From Trichinella spiralis (taxonomy: Eukaryota > Nematoda > Enoplea > Trichinellida > Trichinellidae): a stretch of 64,000 bases of DNA. Below are positions 14,701 through 28,213 of this stretch, piece by piece. The first letter of the stretch is position 1, and the number at the start of each line of letters is the position of its first letter. The stretch covers positions 5,955,824 through 6,019,823 of the forward strand of contig CM012953.1 in NCBI GenBank assembly GCA_000181795.3, given 5' to 3'. Under the pieces are notes generated by a model. The model was not told where the DNA came from and did not search any database. It saw only the letters and a list, made by a program, of their open reading frames with translations. The translations under genes were made by a program, and so were the position numbers.

Positions 14701-17700
14701 AGGAATATTTTTAAAAAAATGGCTATTCAATTTTTCTAAGTGAACAACTTCATTTTCTCACATTAAACTCACTTGCCATAACTGATTTGAATGGATAAAA
14801 AAAGATGCTAAAACTTTGAATTCAAAAAGAGAAAAAAGAATATATATTCGCACAAAATTTTTAATATATTAAACAGAACAATTTTATAAACTGTAACTTA
14901 TCAAGTAAAATATTGCTCACTTGAAACAGTCGACCATAACTTTTCGAAATCATAGAAATTTCACGAATACCCGAAGTATTGGAAAATACTTCATCAAATT
15001 GATTGCAAAAATACTATAATTAAAGCAATAATTATCAATATCTGAATTACTCAGAAACCACTACAAAAAGCACAATTTTATTTAGAATATAACGAGAAAA
15101 ACAATTTTGCTATTTATCCAAATCAAGATGTTTTTTGATACAGAATACAGTACAAATTTTTGTATATCTCATCTTAATGTTCAAAAATAGAAGAACAAAA
15201 AGATTAATTATTATCGTGCATATCTGCACATTGAAAAATAAATAAATATACTTCATCTCACTTTATAAACAGACCGAACATGATTTGGATCCGAATCCAC
15301 TTTGGTTATCAATTCCGTCGCCAACTAAATAAAATTGCAACTTGTTAAATCAAATGCAAAATAAACAAAATAAAAGTATCTCTTACTTCTCGAATTAGCA
15401 AATCTTCAGCGTTCAAACTGTACGTTTTGATCTCTCTGTCGGAATGCTTTGCCCAATGTGAAAAGCATTCATTCAAAAGCTAATTTCAATTTTGCATATC
15501 AACAACAAATATTCGAACAAAACAAAAGTGAAATTGATGTTCAAGTGATAAAATCTTACGCTGTATTCGTCCAAGAAATGATGGCGAAACAATTGAACAT
15601 GCGAAATGAACAAACCAAGAGCAGCTTCAATGAAACAGAAAAACAAAAAGGCAACATTCGGTAAGCATTTGGTTTTTTTTTAATTTATTTTGGTACCTTT
15701 CAAATGTCCCAAACGATGAACATCATTTTTCGGATTGCAAGCTTTTTTGATCAAACAGAACAGTTCTGAACAACTCATCCGGCAAGCGCCATCGAAAACT
15801 ACAAAAACACAATAAATAAAAATTTAATCTGTAATTAGAAGTTAAAAAAGAAAAAAAAATATATATGTATTTGCAATACGATTTGAAAAATGCGCTAGCA
15901 AATCGTTCAGTCCCAAAAAGCAACCCTCTATGACACTGTATGATGGAGAATAGATCGAAGAGCACATCTGAAAAAAAATTCATATTCATATATATATGTA
16001 TGTAAATAAAAATTAAACAAATATTGAAGAGTTGAACTTGATTTTTAAGTTCTTCAGACATAATATTTGCAAACAACAAGGCATAATTGTGATCTGCTGT
16101 GATCAATTTCTCTGGAATTTCTTGGCAAAGTGTTCCAATAATTATGAATAAACCTTTTTTCACTGAAACAAAAAGAAAAGTTCACATTAAGATTCCATTA
16201 ATATACAACAACAATGGCAGACCTCCGCTTTGTAACTTTTTCAAAGAATCAATCAAAACTAAACAGCAATGCAACAATTCATCATAGCAAAAATTCAATT
16301 CTCCGCCTTCGGTTGATAATACTGACGAATATTTGATGCACTAAAATTCAATGCGCAAATGAAATTATTCAATTCTGATCATGCTGACGAAACAAAAATG
16401 CAAAACAATGATTTTTAAATAATCAAACAAGCAATCAGTTAATTCGAAGCAAACAACTTGTAAAAAAACCAACCTCATGCACAAGATACAGTACATGTTC
16501 TCTTCTTCCTTTCAAATAATCTAGCTTCAACAGTCGCAATGTAAAACGCTAAAACAGCAAAACCACCTATGAAAAAGATGCAAAAAATAAAATAAAACAA
16601 TACCATGATGGCTTTTCTATGGCTCGGTGATAGAGATGTCGTTTTCGCAATGGCCAAACGAATAATATCGATGCCATAGCCAATTGTTTGAGCAAACTGG
16701 TAACAAAAAAATATATGCATTTACAAATATATTACTAAACTACGAAAAAATATGCACAAGAAATAAAAGTAAATCAACAAAAATATGCATACATTTTTAT
16801 ACATTTGTATAATTCAGCAATTGATAATATCAAAAAAATAAAAGTTGAAATTTAAATTTACATTTCAAACAATTATATAATATTCATTTAACAATGATAA
16901 TGTTGCTTTAGGTTAGAAATATGAACGTGAACATCAGAATTACGATGCAAATACTACAACAAAATTAATAAATTTCAGAGAAAAATCAACTATCTTCACA
17001 AACTGATTTCCACACAGAATACTGTTTCAAATTGAAATAAAACATATCTATATTGAAGTTTAGCATTAAATTGAATCACTTTACATATACAAATTTTAAT
17101 AAATACTTTCAAAAGAAAATCCATTTATACGTATACTCTACTCTAAAAGAGAGAAAATGAAATAATGATAAATTATAATAACTATTAATTACCAATAATA
17201 CAATTCATGTCCAGAATTAATTTTCAAAATGGAAAAAGTTGCATTCAAAATTACACTCAGAACAGAATTTAAGATGTATTTCATCTGATGAACAAAATTA
17301 TATTCAAAAACAATAAAACATTTTTACCCTCAAGAGTTAGAAATTATTTTAGCGACTAAAATAAAAAAATTTTATCTGCTCATATATAACATGCAATGAA
17401 TTCTTCAACTTTTGGATGGTCTCAAATTTTATAAACAAATTTTTCTCATTTAAATTCAATGTTAGATTTAATAAAACGATGCAAGTAAAACTAATGTATA
17501 CGAATTTGAACGAATGAACAAAAATTATACTGCCTTCAAAACAATAACGACACAATCCAAACACATACCGCCGTTTTGCCAATTGAACTGGATAAAATCG
17601 ATAACAAAGAGTTACTATCATTAGAAAGTAAGCTGTTAAAGCAGAAACCTGTAAAACAATTCTTGAGAATTATATTTTGCCAAAAAGTGATTATCGAGTT

Positions 17701-17853
17701 CGAACCAAAGTTTCGCTCAGAACCATTGAGCTTTCGAAAGTGCTCAAAAATCTGCTGAACACAATCTTCAGCTTGATCCGAATCGGCTCCTTCTATAAAA
17801 TCTTTCAAGCTGTTCAGAGCATCACGAATTTGATCTACGGTGCTGTATGCCAT
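1..17853 (-). CDS. PRKDC: DNA-dependent protein kinase catalytic subunit (DNA-PKcs) homologue, 3' end outside the window
   Basis: PI3K-like kinase that acts with Ku in non-homologous end joining in the nucleus. The start is ATG at 17853-17851; exon 1 ends at 17569 with a GTATGT donor. Landmarks in DNA-PKcs order from right to left: VSGFYKLLALWV (13.3 kb), LGLNYLPIACVCLDALEKWS (12.9 kb), DRPLKVAACEALHA (12.2 kb), KRAGAAVAFNNLYK (11.5 kb), FAKGTAKYDQYV (8.4 kb), ITKIGCYKIFEIIYK (7.7 kb), LLDSSLSAMATQFDLTES (7.0 kb), SPDYTRPIYDHPLEDC (4.3 kb), YRSGDFPDIQIPYS (3.2 kb), then FAT-domain exons (WVELARLF near 2.4 kb, FLRSKLKIAL near 1.7 kb, LSSFCDRILRKNG near 0.2 kb). Order and spacing cover most of the protein, but the FATC end and kinase domain lie to the left of base 1. 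Dozens of exons are joined by mostly short introns; not every boundary was resolved, notably the ~870-bp gap after exon 1. The family assignment is firm because many independent blocks match in order. Confidence 0.9.
5740..5780. repeat. AATA microsatellite
   Basis: About nine tandem AATA units lie in non-coding sequence within the PRKDC gene. This is simple-sequence DNA with no visible coding role. Confidence 0.85.
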
Positions 17854-18730
17854 AAAAGCACAGTTTCACATCACAAAATTTTTTAAACTAAACAAGACGT
17901 TTTGAATGAATAATTTTAACCTCATTTAAACTATATACTTCATGTAAATATGCACAGTAGCGTATAATCTAGAATAAATAATTATCTCAAAGCAACTCAA
18001 GGCTATTAATTAAAATTTCAACAATTAAACTAAATATTGCTTTTTACAGTATATGAAAACATGAAAATCAAAGATACTGTGCAACATTGCGTTTGTAAAA
18101 TTAAATATAACTTTATTTGTTTTGTAAAAAGGCATTTTATAACTTTTTTTTGCATAATTAAAGTATGAATTCATGATTATTTATTATTTAAGCATGAATC
18201 TGTTTCTACACAAAAATTCATTGTAAAATTGCGGACTAAATTAAACGTCAATTATATTTTAAATATCAACATTTGAAATACAGAATCATTTTTATATTTA
18301 AATCATAACAGTTGTGTGTTACGTCTGTTTTTCTTTGTTTCTACCTTGCCTACAGTGTTTAAAATGATTTTATAATTAATATGTGTAATTTTAAAAATGA
18401 TAAATAAACTTGCAAGCGACTATAGCATCTCTCCGCAGTGTGCAGTCGAAAAATCATTTATAACTGCACAAGTTTATAATGTATCAATCAATGTATTTGA
18501 TTAGCAAAATAAATTCATTTTATATGTTTGATGTTGTTTTGTTATCATGAAATTGGAATATAATGCGAAAGAATCTTGAAAATATAAAATAATACAGTTA
18601 CTTAAAACAATCTAAACTTTCAAAATGTGCTACAATAACAAATCAGTTCATAAACGAAGCGAGCTGAACAACCTTAGCAATAAAATACATGCTTATTGGT
18701 TAGTGGTGGTGCTTCACTGAAATAAAAAAT
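17854..18730. other. AT-rich intergenic spacer upstream of PRKDC
   Basis: This spacer holds the presumed PRKDC promoter. I see no coding block, RNA gene or strong repeat. No TATA box or other promoter element could be assigned with confidence. Confidence 0.5.
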
Positions 18731-19315
18731 ATGCCAAATGCCAAATTTAGCCGAAAGAGGGTTTCTAACTCATCGGTCCCCTTTCGGCTTATTTTCTACA
18801 ATTACCCTGCAACAAATTTTGGCATGGGATTTTTTGCTCGTCTCGACAAAAAAGATGCTGGAAACAAACTTGGGTTTTACAAACTGCTCCAACTCCTGAT
18901 AGAAGAACATGGTGCAATGGAAGCCTTAATTAACCTGATGCTGTCAGGAAATACGGTCGCTGTTGAGTTAAGATGGATAAACAGAGTTTATGCTGAAAAG
19001 CAACGACTGGTCATTAGATATACCGGTGACTGCACCAGCGGTAAACATACATTGGAGCAGTTTCTCGAAGCTTTAATGTACCTACCTCCGGAGCAGATTT
19101 GCCTGCCTCCAAGTGATAGTTTTGTAATATGCTTTATTGATAGCTTTCTTCCCTTTTTCGTTGTTTCTACTTTGCTAATATTAATCACTTATATTTGTTT
19201 AGCCCAGTCATTTCTGTTTATTATTGTTGTTACTGCCTGTTATTTAATGTTGTTCATTACTGCCGTTATTGCCTGTTCTTTGCTGTTGTTATTGAAGTTG
19301 AATTTTGAAAAATAA
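18731..19315 (+). CDS. Orphan 194-aa ORF with hydrophobic tail, probable transposon-associated gene (copy A)
   Basis: I do not recognise the family. The ORF opens with ATG at 18731 and codes a basic N-terminus, then a block beginning LGFYKLLQLLIEEHG (about residue 56) and ending TLEQFLEALMYL (about residue 122), then a tail from about residue 135 with two or three membrane-like hydrophobic stretches. The middle block is related to the ORF near 32824-33063 (LGFYELLQLLIDEQG ... TMEQFLRAVAYV), and both are followed by hydrophobic-coding AT-rich DNA, so the two are copies of one unit. Copy B lies inside an inverted-repeat element. I infer a mobile-element gene or a captured fragment rather than a host gene. 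It is intact as an ORF, but expression is unknown. Confidence 0.45.
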   Translation: MPNAKFSRKRVSNSSVPFRLIFYNYPATNFGMGFFARLDKKDAGNKLGFYKLLQLLIEEHGAMEALINLMLSGNTVAVELRWINRVYAEKQRLVIRYTGDCTSGKHTLEQFLEALMYLPPEQICLPPSDSFVICFIDSFLPFFVVSTLLILITYICLAQSFLFIIVVTACYLMLFITAVIACSLLLLLKLNFEK

Positions 19316-19579
19316 AATTCACTGCTTTATATATTTTTGCTGCATTTGTTCAGCTATTACTAATTTATTTTATAAAAGCTCATTATGGTATAATAACAAA
19401 ATATAGAAGAATAAAAAATTGGTATTAAAAATACAGATTACTGAATAATTTTTCCGAAACAATCTTTTTGCAAGAAAACAGTTATTATATGAATTTTCAT
19501 GAAAATAAATCCAGTAAAACTTTGGAAATGATAAAGTTACGTCCCCAGTAAACTAGATAAGTAATGGTAAATGGAAATA

Positions 19580-19660
19580 TCTGGACCAATGAAATGAAAT
19601 ATATAGCAGCTAATCAAAAAAGCATGGTAGTTTGAATCAATAAAGAATTAGATAGTGAAA
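19580..19660 (+). repeat. Dispersed repeat segment with CCAAT motif
   Basis: The sequence GGACCAATGAAATGAAA followed by an AGCTAATCAAA block recurs at 27536-27620 in the same orientation and at 34030-34090 on the other strand. The shared order of sub-blocks indicates copies of one diverged non-coding element. Confidence 0.55.
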
Positions 19661-20809
19661 ACCAATTTGACTACACCAAAAAAAAACAATGAAAAGTGGA
19701 CGTCAACAACTAATAATAAAATCCCGTGGAAAAATTGTACCCAATTGGAACATCCCAATGAAGAACGATGGGAAGTTATTTAACCTGAAGCACCAGAAAG
19801 ACAAGTTACTGATTTTTTCAGTGATTGCAATATAAGCAATCACACAATAAAATTATTGTATGACATACCGTTTAACATCTCAATAGATGTTAATTAAACT
19901 GTAAAATGCGCAGCACTATCCTTCAAACTTTAATGTTTTTGTATGCATTTGTAAATGTTTTTTCGTTATTATGTATTTCTTGTAAAATTTATATTATTTT
20001 ACCGTATAAATATTTAAATGTATATAAAGTATTCAATTACATTATGAATCATACACAACTGATTTTGAAATGTCCATTTAAAATTGCGTTAATACAGTAC
20101 TATGCATAATGAATAGATTAAAATTCAAATGTTTGTGTGTAATTAAGACAGTAAGTTGTACGACAGGCGTAGGTGGAATGGCCTCTAAAACTGCATATAA
20201 AGAACTGCTGAATAATAAAATAAATTGAGTGCACTCGTGTATTTTTTGTGTACTGATTTTCAAGTTGTGATGTAGAAACTGATAAAACAATTTTAAGGCC
20301 AATGAAGTGCCCATTGTAAATACAAAAAGCATTGAAAGGTCTGACGCTGAAATCAAATGGCTTTAAATAAAGACACTATAATATAAAAATCATTTAACTT
20401 TTGTAAATGGCTAAACTTTATAAAATTGATTATTTACAAATATTTTAAAAACTGCTTGTACAGTTATGACAATTTTGACAATGAAACATTCAATATTTTA
20501 GCCATTTACAGTTTGGCATTATTAGGTAATGAAATATTGAACTGTAAAAGCCATTAAAAGTTTACGCAAATCATACGAAGATCATCTTAAATCAGTAAAG
20601 AAAATAAAGCCAGCAAAAACCTTCCCTCGCTGTTCAGATAACGGCAGCAAAGATTTGTCATAGATTATAGTAAAAGGAATTTAAATTTTAACTAATGTTC
20701 GTGTTAAATAATAATTAACAGAATAAACTTTATTACCAGTAAAGCAATAACCAAAAAAACAAAAAATATTTTCAATATACGTCGCAATTTAAGCAGAATG
20801 TAAAGAAAA
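19661..20809. other. AT-rich spacer, no firm gene
   Basis: This spacer lies between the orphan ORF and UMP-CMP kinase. A 92-codon minus-strand frame (20078-20356) with two hydrophobic stretches is the only sizeable ORF, and I could not link it to a family. Nothing else stands out. Confidence 0.45.
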
Positions 20810-21397
20810 TTACAATTTTCGTTTAAACGAACCATCTTTGTAAAAAATTTCCTCTATTTGTTGAAAAATTTGTTCTGGATCTTTGGAGCTATCAACTTTT
20901 CTCACTAAATTCAACGTCGCAAAGTGCTGAATTATCGGCATGCTACTTTCCTGATAAGTTTTGATGCGTTTTTTCAAGCTTTCATCATTGTCATCGTCGC
21001 GTCCTTGATTTCGACTCAAACACCTCTTTATGCAAACATCCATGCTGCATTCCAAATAAAGAACGAATTGCAATTTCGTGTGTGCAGCCAACGTTTCACA
21101 CCAACCATCCAAATTATTTTTATTTCTAGGGAAACCATCAATCAAAAATCCCGGTGCTTCGCTATCATCGTTCATAGCTTTTTCAATCAGTTTACAAGTC
21201 ACTTCGACAGGAACAATTGTTCCTTCTTTAATATGCTGTTCAATTAGCTTCGAATATGGGGAATCTGGACGATTCTGTTCAGCACGTAAAAGATCGCCAG
21301 CGCTGAGGTGAACAAGACCATAATTTTCGACTATTTTTCTACATTGTGTCCCCTTACCACAGCCAGGTGGTCCAAGTACAAAAACGACCTTTGCCAT
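20810..21397 (-). CDS. CMPK1: UMP-CMP kinase
   Basis: This kinase transfers phosphate from ATP to UMP or CMP (and dCMP) in pyrimidine nucleotide synthesis, usually in the cytosol. The 195-residue product starts at ATG 21397-21395 and is a single exon. The P-loop GPPGCGKG is at residues 9-16, followed by the NMP-binding segment LSAGDLLRAEQ, the FLIDGFPRNKNNLDGW motif, and an arginine- and aspartate-rich lid (CLSRNQGRDDDNDESLKKRI). The length matches the family. The frame stays open upstream to 21466, which would add 23 residues, but the chosen Met places the P-loop at the usual distance. UMP-CMP kinase fits better than adenylate kinase because of the short lid and the NLDGW segment. Lack of introns is unusual beside its intron-rich neighbours and could reflect retroposition. 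Confidence 0.9.
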   Translation of the reverse strand: MAKVVFVLGPPGCGKGTQCRKIVENYGLVHLSAGDLLRAEQNRPDSPYSKLIEQHIKEGTIVPVEVTCKLIEKAMNDDSEAPGFLIDGFPRNKNNLDGWCETLAAHTKLQFVLYLECSMDVCIKRCLSRNQGRDDDNDESLKKRIKTYQESSMPIIQHFATLNLVRKVDSSKDPEQIFQQIEEIFYKDGSFKRKL

Positions 21398-22395
21398 AAA
21401 ACAGGTGAAGTTTGTATTTCTATTATCTAAAGAAAACTGTGTCACAAATGCATTATTACGTTTCAAAATTACAGCATACTAGCAATTCAGAAAAAAAAAA
21501 TTTGAAATTAACAAACTGTGGAACTGTTTAGGACATATATATTTTTTTTAAATCAATGTATTGAACAACATGCTATTAGTACGTGTAAGAAAGTAATAAG
21601 CAATGAAAACATTTATCATACAAAATTATGTGAAAATCAGCAATCATAATTACAATCATGCTCACATTTTATAAACTGATGCTTTCCAAAGAGATGAGTG
21701 AATGTTACGAAATCTTTTCAAATTATGAACTTCAGGAAACAAAAATAATGTGTCAGTTTTCATTTTCCCTTTATTTGCAATGCTACAGTATCAAACAAAA
21801 GCTCGGAAATACAGGTATTAATAAATAATTATAAACTGAGTAGAGTTAATTTAGATTATCTACACGCTATTACGAATGGACATTAAAGAGCAATTGCATT
21901 TTATTCATTCATAATTTAATTACAATTAATACTTCTAACAGTATAAATTAATTTGTTGTTGCTTTTGTTGTTGAGCACAGGGTGAATGACATTCTTGCAT
22001 ACTGTTTTCGAATAAAACAATTTCAACTTCGGCAATCTTCGAGTTGGTTCATGCTGTTAAATATGCGTCGCACCATAGAGAAAACCTTTGCAAAACGTTC
22101 AAAGATAAGTTTGAAATATAAATCATATTAAACTTTAATATAACAATTGTGAACTGTGTAATGTAACTTAAAGTTTTGATAGTGTTGTACAAAATACGAT
22201 GCAAAACAAAACATAAATAAAGAATTAACAAATCAAATTTACAGTTAAAATCCAGTGCAGAGTATCAAAGTTAAAAAAAACGATGACACCCAAAAATTAA
22301 TACTATTATGAAATAAAAAAAAAGGAAGAGTGTATGATAATTAAACAAGACCCGTTATTTGTAAATCTTTTAATAATAAATGCAAAAATTCACCT
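21398..22395. other. AT-rich spacer between UMP-CMP kinase and TAF9
   Basis: This roughly 1-kb spacer separates two genes on the same strand. I see no coding block, tRNA-like boxes or clear repeat. Confidence 0.5.
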
Positions 22396-22830
22396 TCATG
22401 CAGGTTTTTTAGGTGCTGGTTCACTTGGTTGACGCGTTTTTTCTCTAGTCCTTTTACCAAAACTATTCGGCTTTACACAATAATTTGGTTCAACCATTAA
22501 AACTCCTTCGGCTGGCATCGGGCTTGAGCTTTTCTGGGCATTCAGTTTTCGAGAATTGACTTCTTCGATAATGTTAAGTAGGGAATTAGGCATTTTCTCA
22601 ATAACATGCTCTGAGAGAGTGCGAGCTATACGCACATCAGAAGCCGTAATAACGCTATTTCCAGCCATGTCTGATGCTACAGTAGCATTTTGCAACAAAA
22701 CTCGAGAGAACATGTGAGCGTATTCTAAAAGAAGCTGAACAACACCTTGTTCTTGCTCTTCCACGCCAAGATCTTTCAAGAGGTCTTCCAATGCTTCAAC
22801 AGTGCGAGGTTTTCCTTGCGTTTGAGACAT
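22396..22830 (-). CDS. TAF9: Transcription initiation factor TFIID subunit 9 (TAF9)
   Basis: TAF9 is a histone-fold subunit of TFIID and SAGA that pairs with TAF6 in the nucleus. The 144-residue product begins MSQTQGKPRTVEALEDLLKD at 22830; an upstream in-frame ATG at 22866 would add 12 residues. Residues about 10-80 form the histone fold (LLKDLGVEEQEQGVVQLLLEYA ... ASDVRIARTLSEHV in discontinuous blocks). The family's post-fold segment with a conserved P-N-Y follows (VEPNYCVKP). The C-terminus is short, basic and proline-containing, much shorter than the long tail of vertebrate TAF9. The gene is a single exon. Confidence 0.85.
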   Translation of the reverse strand: MSQTQGKPRTVEALEDLLKDLGVEEQEQGVVQLLLEYAHMFSRVLLQNATVASDMAGNSVITASDVRIARTLSEHVIEKMPNSLLNIIEEVNSRKLNAQKSSSPMPAEGVLMVEPNYCVKPNSFGKRTREKTRQPSEPAPKKPA

Positions 22831-23668
22831 AAAAATTTGTTCCTTAAAACAATTCGTTAATATCATCGCATTATCAATTTACATCTTATTTCAAACCGTA
22901 AAACTGTGTCTAAATATTTAAATAAAACTAACTTAAAATTGCTACAATATCTTTAAAAAATCATTTTTTTAAATTAAATTTTTATTCAGCAACTTTGAGT
23001 GAAATTCATTTGCAATTTCCAAAAATTATTTTCATCATATTCAATCACATTAACGCCTCAACTTTCAGCAACTGAAAACGAATTATTTTATACATTTTAC
23101 ATAATCAATAATAGTATAACTGAAAGTCATTACAATAATTAAAGATTTTCAAGGATGAACTGATGACAATAATATATTATTACGGTCTATTGTATTAAAA
23201 ACAGATTTATTTTTGAAAACTAAAGGAATAATTATTTACGAAGCATATTAATGATTTTACTTTATGAAACGCTTTTTATTTTAATTCAATCTCATTCTTA
23301 TCATTTATCTGTTTCACAGTTTATTCTCTTATTACTCTACACATAAAATTAATAAAGCAAGAGTAATATTTAATTAAATTAAAAATTAATAATTTATTTT
23401 TAAAAATGTAATTTATGCAAATAATAATTTTTAATTTAAAATAATTTATTAGCTTTTGCATCATTCAGTTAGAAAGAAATAAATTCAATTAATTATTTAT
23501 TGTATAAATCTAACAACGCTAATTTTTTAAATAACTAAACAGTTCATTTATTGAAAGTTAGGTTTGTACTTGTGGTTCAAAATGACTCACCGGTAACGTT
23601 ATTATTGACTGAAAACATAACAGTTTAGTTAGTTGTTCGGAGTTCGTATCGTTGTTATCTCTCTGAAA
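22831..23668. other. Divergent spacer between TAF9 and alpha-tubulin
   Basis: Very AT-rich DNA lies between two head-to-head genes and presumably holds both promoters. No specific element could be assigned. Confidence 0.45.
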
Positions 23669-25874
<2,206 letters not shown>

Positions 25875-25880
25875 ATAAAT

Positions 25881-26343
25881 AAAATTTATATTTAGACAAA
25901 ATACAATACAATCAAAAACCTATATATCAAATACAGTAGAAATTTCTTGTTAAAACAGTTTCTACTTTTAAATGTGATTTTAGTCATACATTGATAAACG
26001 TTAGTATATTTCATTCTGACTTTAGTTTTTTCATCTCGTATTGCACTTAACGAATGTCTAAATCGGTGCATACAAACTACTTTTATGCATATATAGTTGC
26101 ATGTGATTTAATAAATGATATTTTATGTTGAAAGTAAAATTGTGCTGTTAATTTATTGAATTACAAACAGGCCAGTAATTTGAATAAAAATAAAATAATT
26201 TTAATAAAAATTAAGGTTACATTTGATAAAGTTCATTTCATTAACTAATAAGACGAAATTACTTTGAACAAAGCATTTGGCTCAGAAAAGTGACTGGCTG
26301 ATTTTGTTTCATTAATAATGCGAAATATTAATTCTTTCGCCTC
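25881..26343. other. Spacer holding a stray C1QBP exon fragment
   Basis: This is AT-rich spacer after alpha-tubulin. The only recognisable content is the 58-bp copy of C1QBP sequence at 26252-26309, listed separately. Confidence 0.5.
26252..26309 (+). pseudogene. Duplicated fragment of a C1QBP exon-intron junction
   Basis: This 58-bp stretch is nearly identical (one visible mismatch, G for A) to 28541-28598, which covers the end of C1QBP exon 2, its GTGACTGG donor and the first intron bases. Weaker similarity continues a little upstream. No other C1QBP exons lie near it, so it is a partial, non-functional duplicate. It sits just left of an inverted-repeat transposon. Confidence 0.8.
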
Positions 26344-27494
26344 TTTTAGTGTTTGATCCGTGACGTCACCAATTTGACAGTAAAATTTTTTCACTGTTTT
26401 TAGCTGTTTTTTCTTTTAAATATTCACCTTTCCACTTTGTACTTTTAGTGATTTGCATTTGTTAAAAGATTTTTAAAAATTTCTATGTTTACTGACGATT
26501 GAGAGTGTATCACCTCCTTTAGTGTATTGGCTTATGTTGGTTCCGTAATTCACAAACTGAAATTCATCATTGTTTATTCTCATCATTCGAAAAGATATTT
26601 CAAACATACGAGACAGAAAATAGCACAAGCTACTGAAATGAAACAAGGAAAACTACAGTTGAAGGTCTTGTATTTTACAAATTAAATGGTTTGGTCCAGA
26701 CCGGTCCCACTTTTCACTTATTGGTCGTTGACCGCGCTATTTTATTGGACCGTCATATTTTTGCAGAAAATATGCAGTGCTAGAGGAAGATAATGTGAGA
26801 TGAAAAATAATTTTCTTTGCTTTCACTTTTGTTTGGTGAAATGTTTTCAAAATCCAACAGATCCTTTTTGATCTGTAACGTTGAACATTTATCATGGTAA
26901 TAATACAACAGTTGAAACTTGAATGTTTACTCAACCCGGTACTCAACTTGAGATATATTGAAAAACAAATTTAATACAATTTACACAAAATGTATAATCA
27001 CAAATTTCTATTTTAAACAAAATTTCAGATTTTATTTTTTTTTTAATGAAACATAAGAAAAAAACAATAACCCTTGTTAATAGGAGCGAAAGAAAGATTG
27101 GAAAAATTAAATTTTTATGCAAGCCAGAAATATTTTCAGAGAACACTAGAACTGAAATCAGAAAATATTTCAATGCTAACATTCAGCAATCACCACTCCT
27201 TGTGTTGGCTGGAAACTGAAATTGTGGAAAATTCCGTTCTGTTTTTAGATATGGGTGTGTCTTGTTTACATCGGTGCGGATGAAGCAAACAAGCGTTGTT
27301 TCCTTCATTTCTATCCATCAGATTTGACAGTTAACTGAGAACATGAAACGGCAATGAAATTTTTTAAATCGTATTACAAATACTAATGACTAAAAGTAAA
27401 AAGTGAAAAAGTAAATATTTAAAAGAAAAAACAGCTAAAAACAATGAAAAAATTCCACTGTCAAATTGGTGACGTCACGGATCAAACACTAAAA
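26344..27494. mobile_element. Non-autonomous DNA transposon with ~137-bp terminal inverted repeats
   Basis: Bases 26344-26481 and 27358-27494 are inverted copies of each other with scattered mismatches. Both start TTTTAGTGTTTGATCCGTGA and contain the palindrome TGACGTCA. The 1151-bp unit has no long ORF that looks like a transposase, so it is a MITE-like or deleted element. I could not define a convincing target-site duplication. An internal segment near 26695-26756 is shared with 33915-33977, and the DNA just beyond the right end shares a block with 19.6 and 34.0 kb, so this neighbourhood has layered insertions. Confidence 0.8.
26695..26756 (+). repeat. Dispersed repeat segment (second copy at 33.9 kb)
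   Basis: The stretch from CACTTATTGG through GCTATTTTATTGGACCGTCA recurs with few differences at 33915-33977 in the same orientation. It carries ATTGG (reverse of CCAAT) motifs. It is non-coding. Confidence 0.7.
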
Positions 27495-27535
27495 TAAGTC
27501 AAAGGTTACGTAATGAATTGTTATGCAATTAAAAA

Positions 27536-27620
27536 TTTGGACCAATGAAATGAAAAAACTTGTAGCTAATCAAAGCAGAACAATTTTAATCAATGAAAAG
27601 TTTAGGTAATAGAACCAATG
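27536..27620 (+). repeat. Dispersed repeat segment with CCAAT motif
   Basis: It has the same sub-block order as 19580-19660 (ACCAATGAAATGAAA then TAGCTAATCAAA, then an AATCAATGAA-like block), and it is found inverted at 34030-34090. Confidence 0.55.
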
Positions 27621-28213
27621 CTATTACGCCATAACTATGCAATGAAAAGCGATCCAATGAAAACTCGATTTTTTGCCAACCAATAGAACATTAGCACTGA
27701 AAATTTTACCTAGACAGACTATCCTGTAAATTTGGTTAAAAATTTATTCCTGATTTTCATTACTGTATTGTAAACTGTCGTTCTATATTTATATCAATTA
27801 TTTTTTTTATTAATTCGCTGGTGAACTGTTTGCAAATTTCCACACTATTGGTATATTATAATAACCTTATGGAGTAGTGCAAACAAATAAAATATACTTG
27901 AAAAAATACTTGTTATTTTTGTGAAATGAAATTAGTTTTTACTTTGACAATTTATACAAAATTTAGATATTATTGTGCAATATATACCTGCAGTTGACTA
28001 ATTTATGTTTAAAACGTTGTAACAGTAATGTGGTACTTTAATTTTCATTTCATACAGTATTCCTGTTTTTTATAGAAAAGTATTTTGAGATGACACTTGA
28101 TAATATGTATATTTGTGTCTTTGATATTTTTTTATTAAAACTTTTAGTACCAGTAATATGAAAATATTTTTATTAAGTGTCATTTAATGTATATTTCAGT
28201 TAAAGTTTTCGAA
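27621..28213. other. AT-rich spacer upstream of C1QBP
   Basis: This is the presumed promoter region. A polypyrimidine-AG acceptor-like site (TATTTCAG, ending 28199) lies 14 bp before the start codon, which fits a 5' UTR intron or a spliced-leader acceptor. Confidence 0.45.

Noticed and set aside
1-17853. Separate genes within the left 17.9 kb
   Set aside because: The open segments follow DNA-PKcs order from N- to C-terminus on one strand with intron-like gaps, so they were merged.
19906-20356. Short hydrophobic ORFs on both strands in the spacer
   Set aside because: They are AT-rich, hydrophobic and short, as expected by chance. The minus frame at 20078-20356 was considered, but no supporting homology or splice structure was found.
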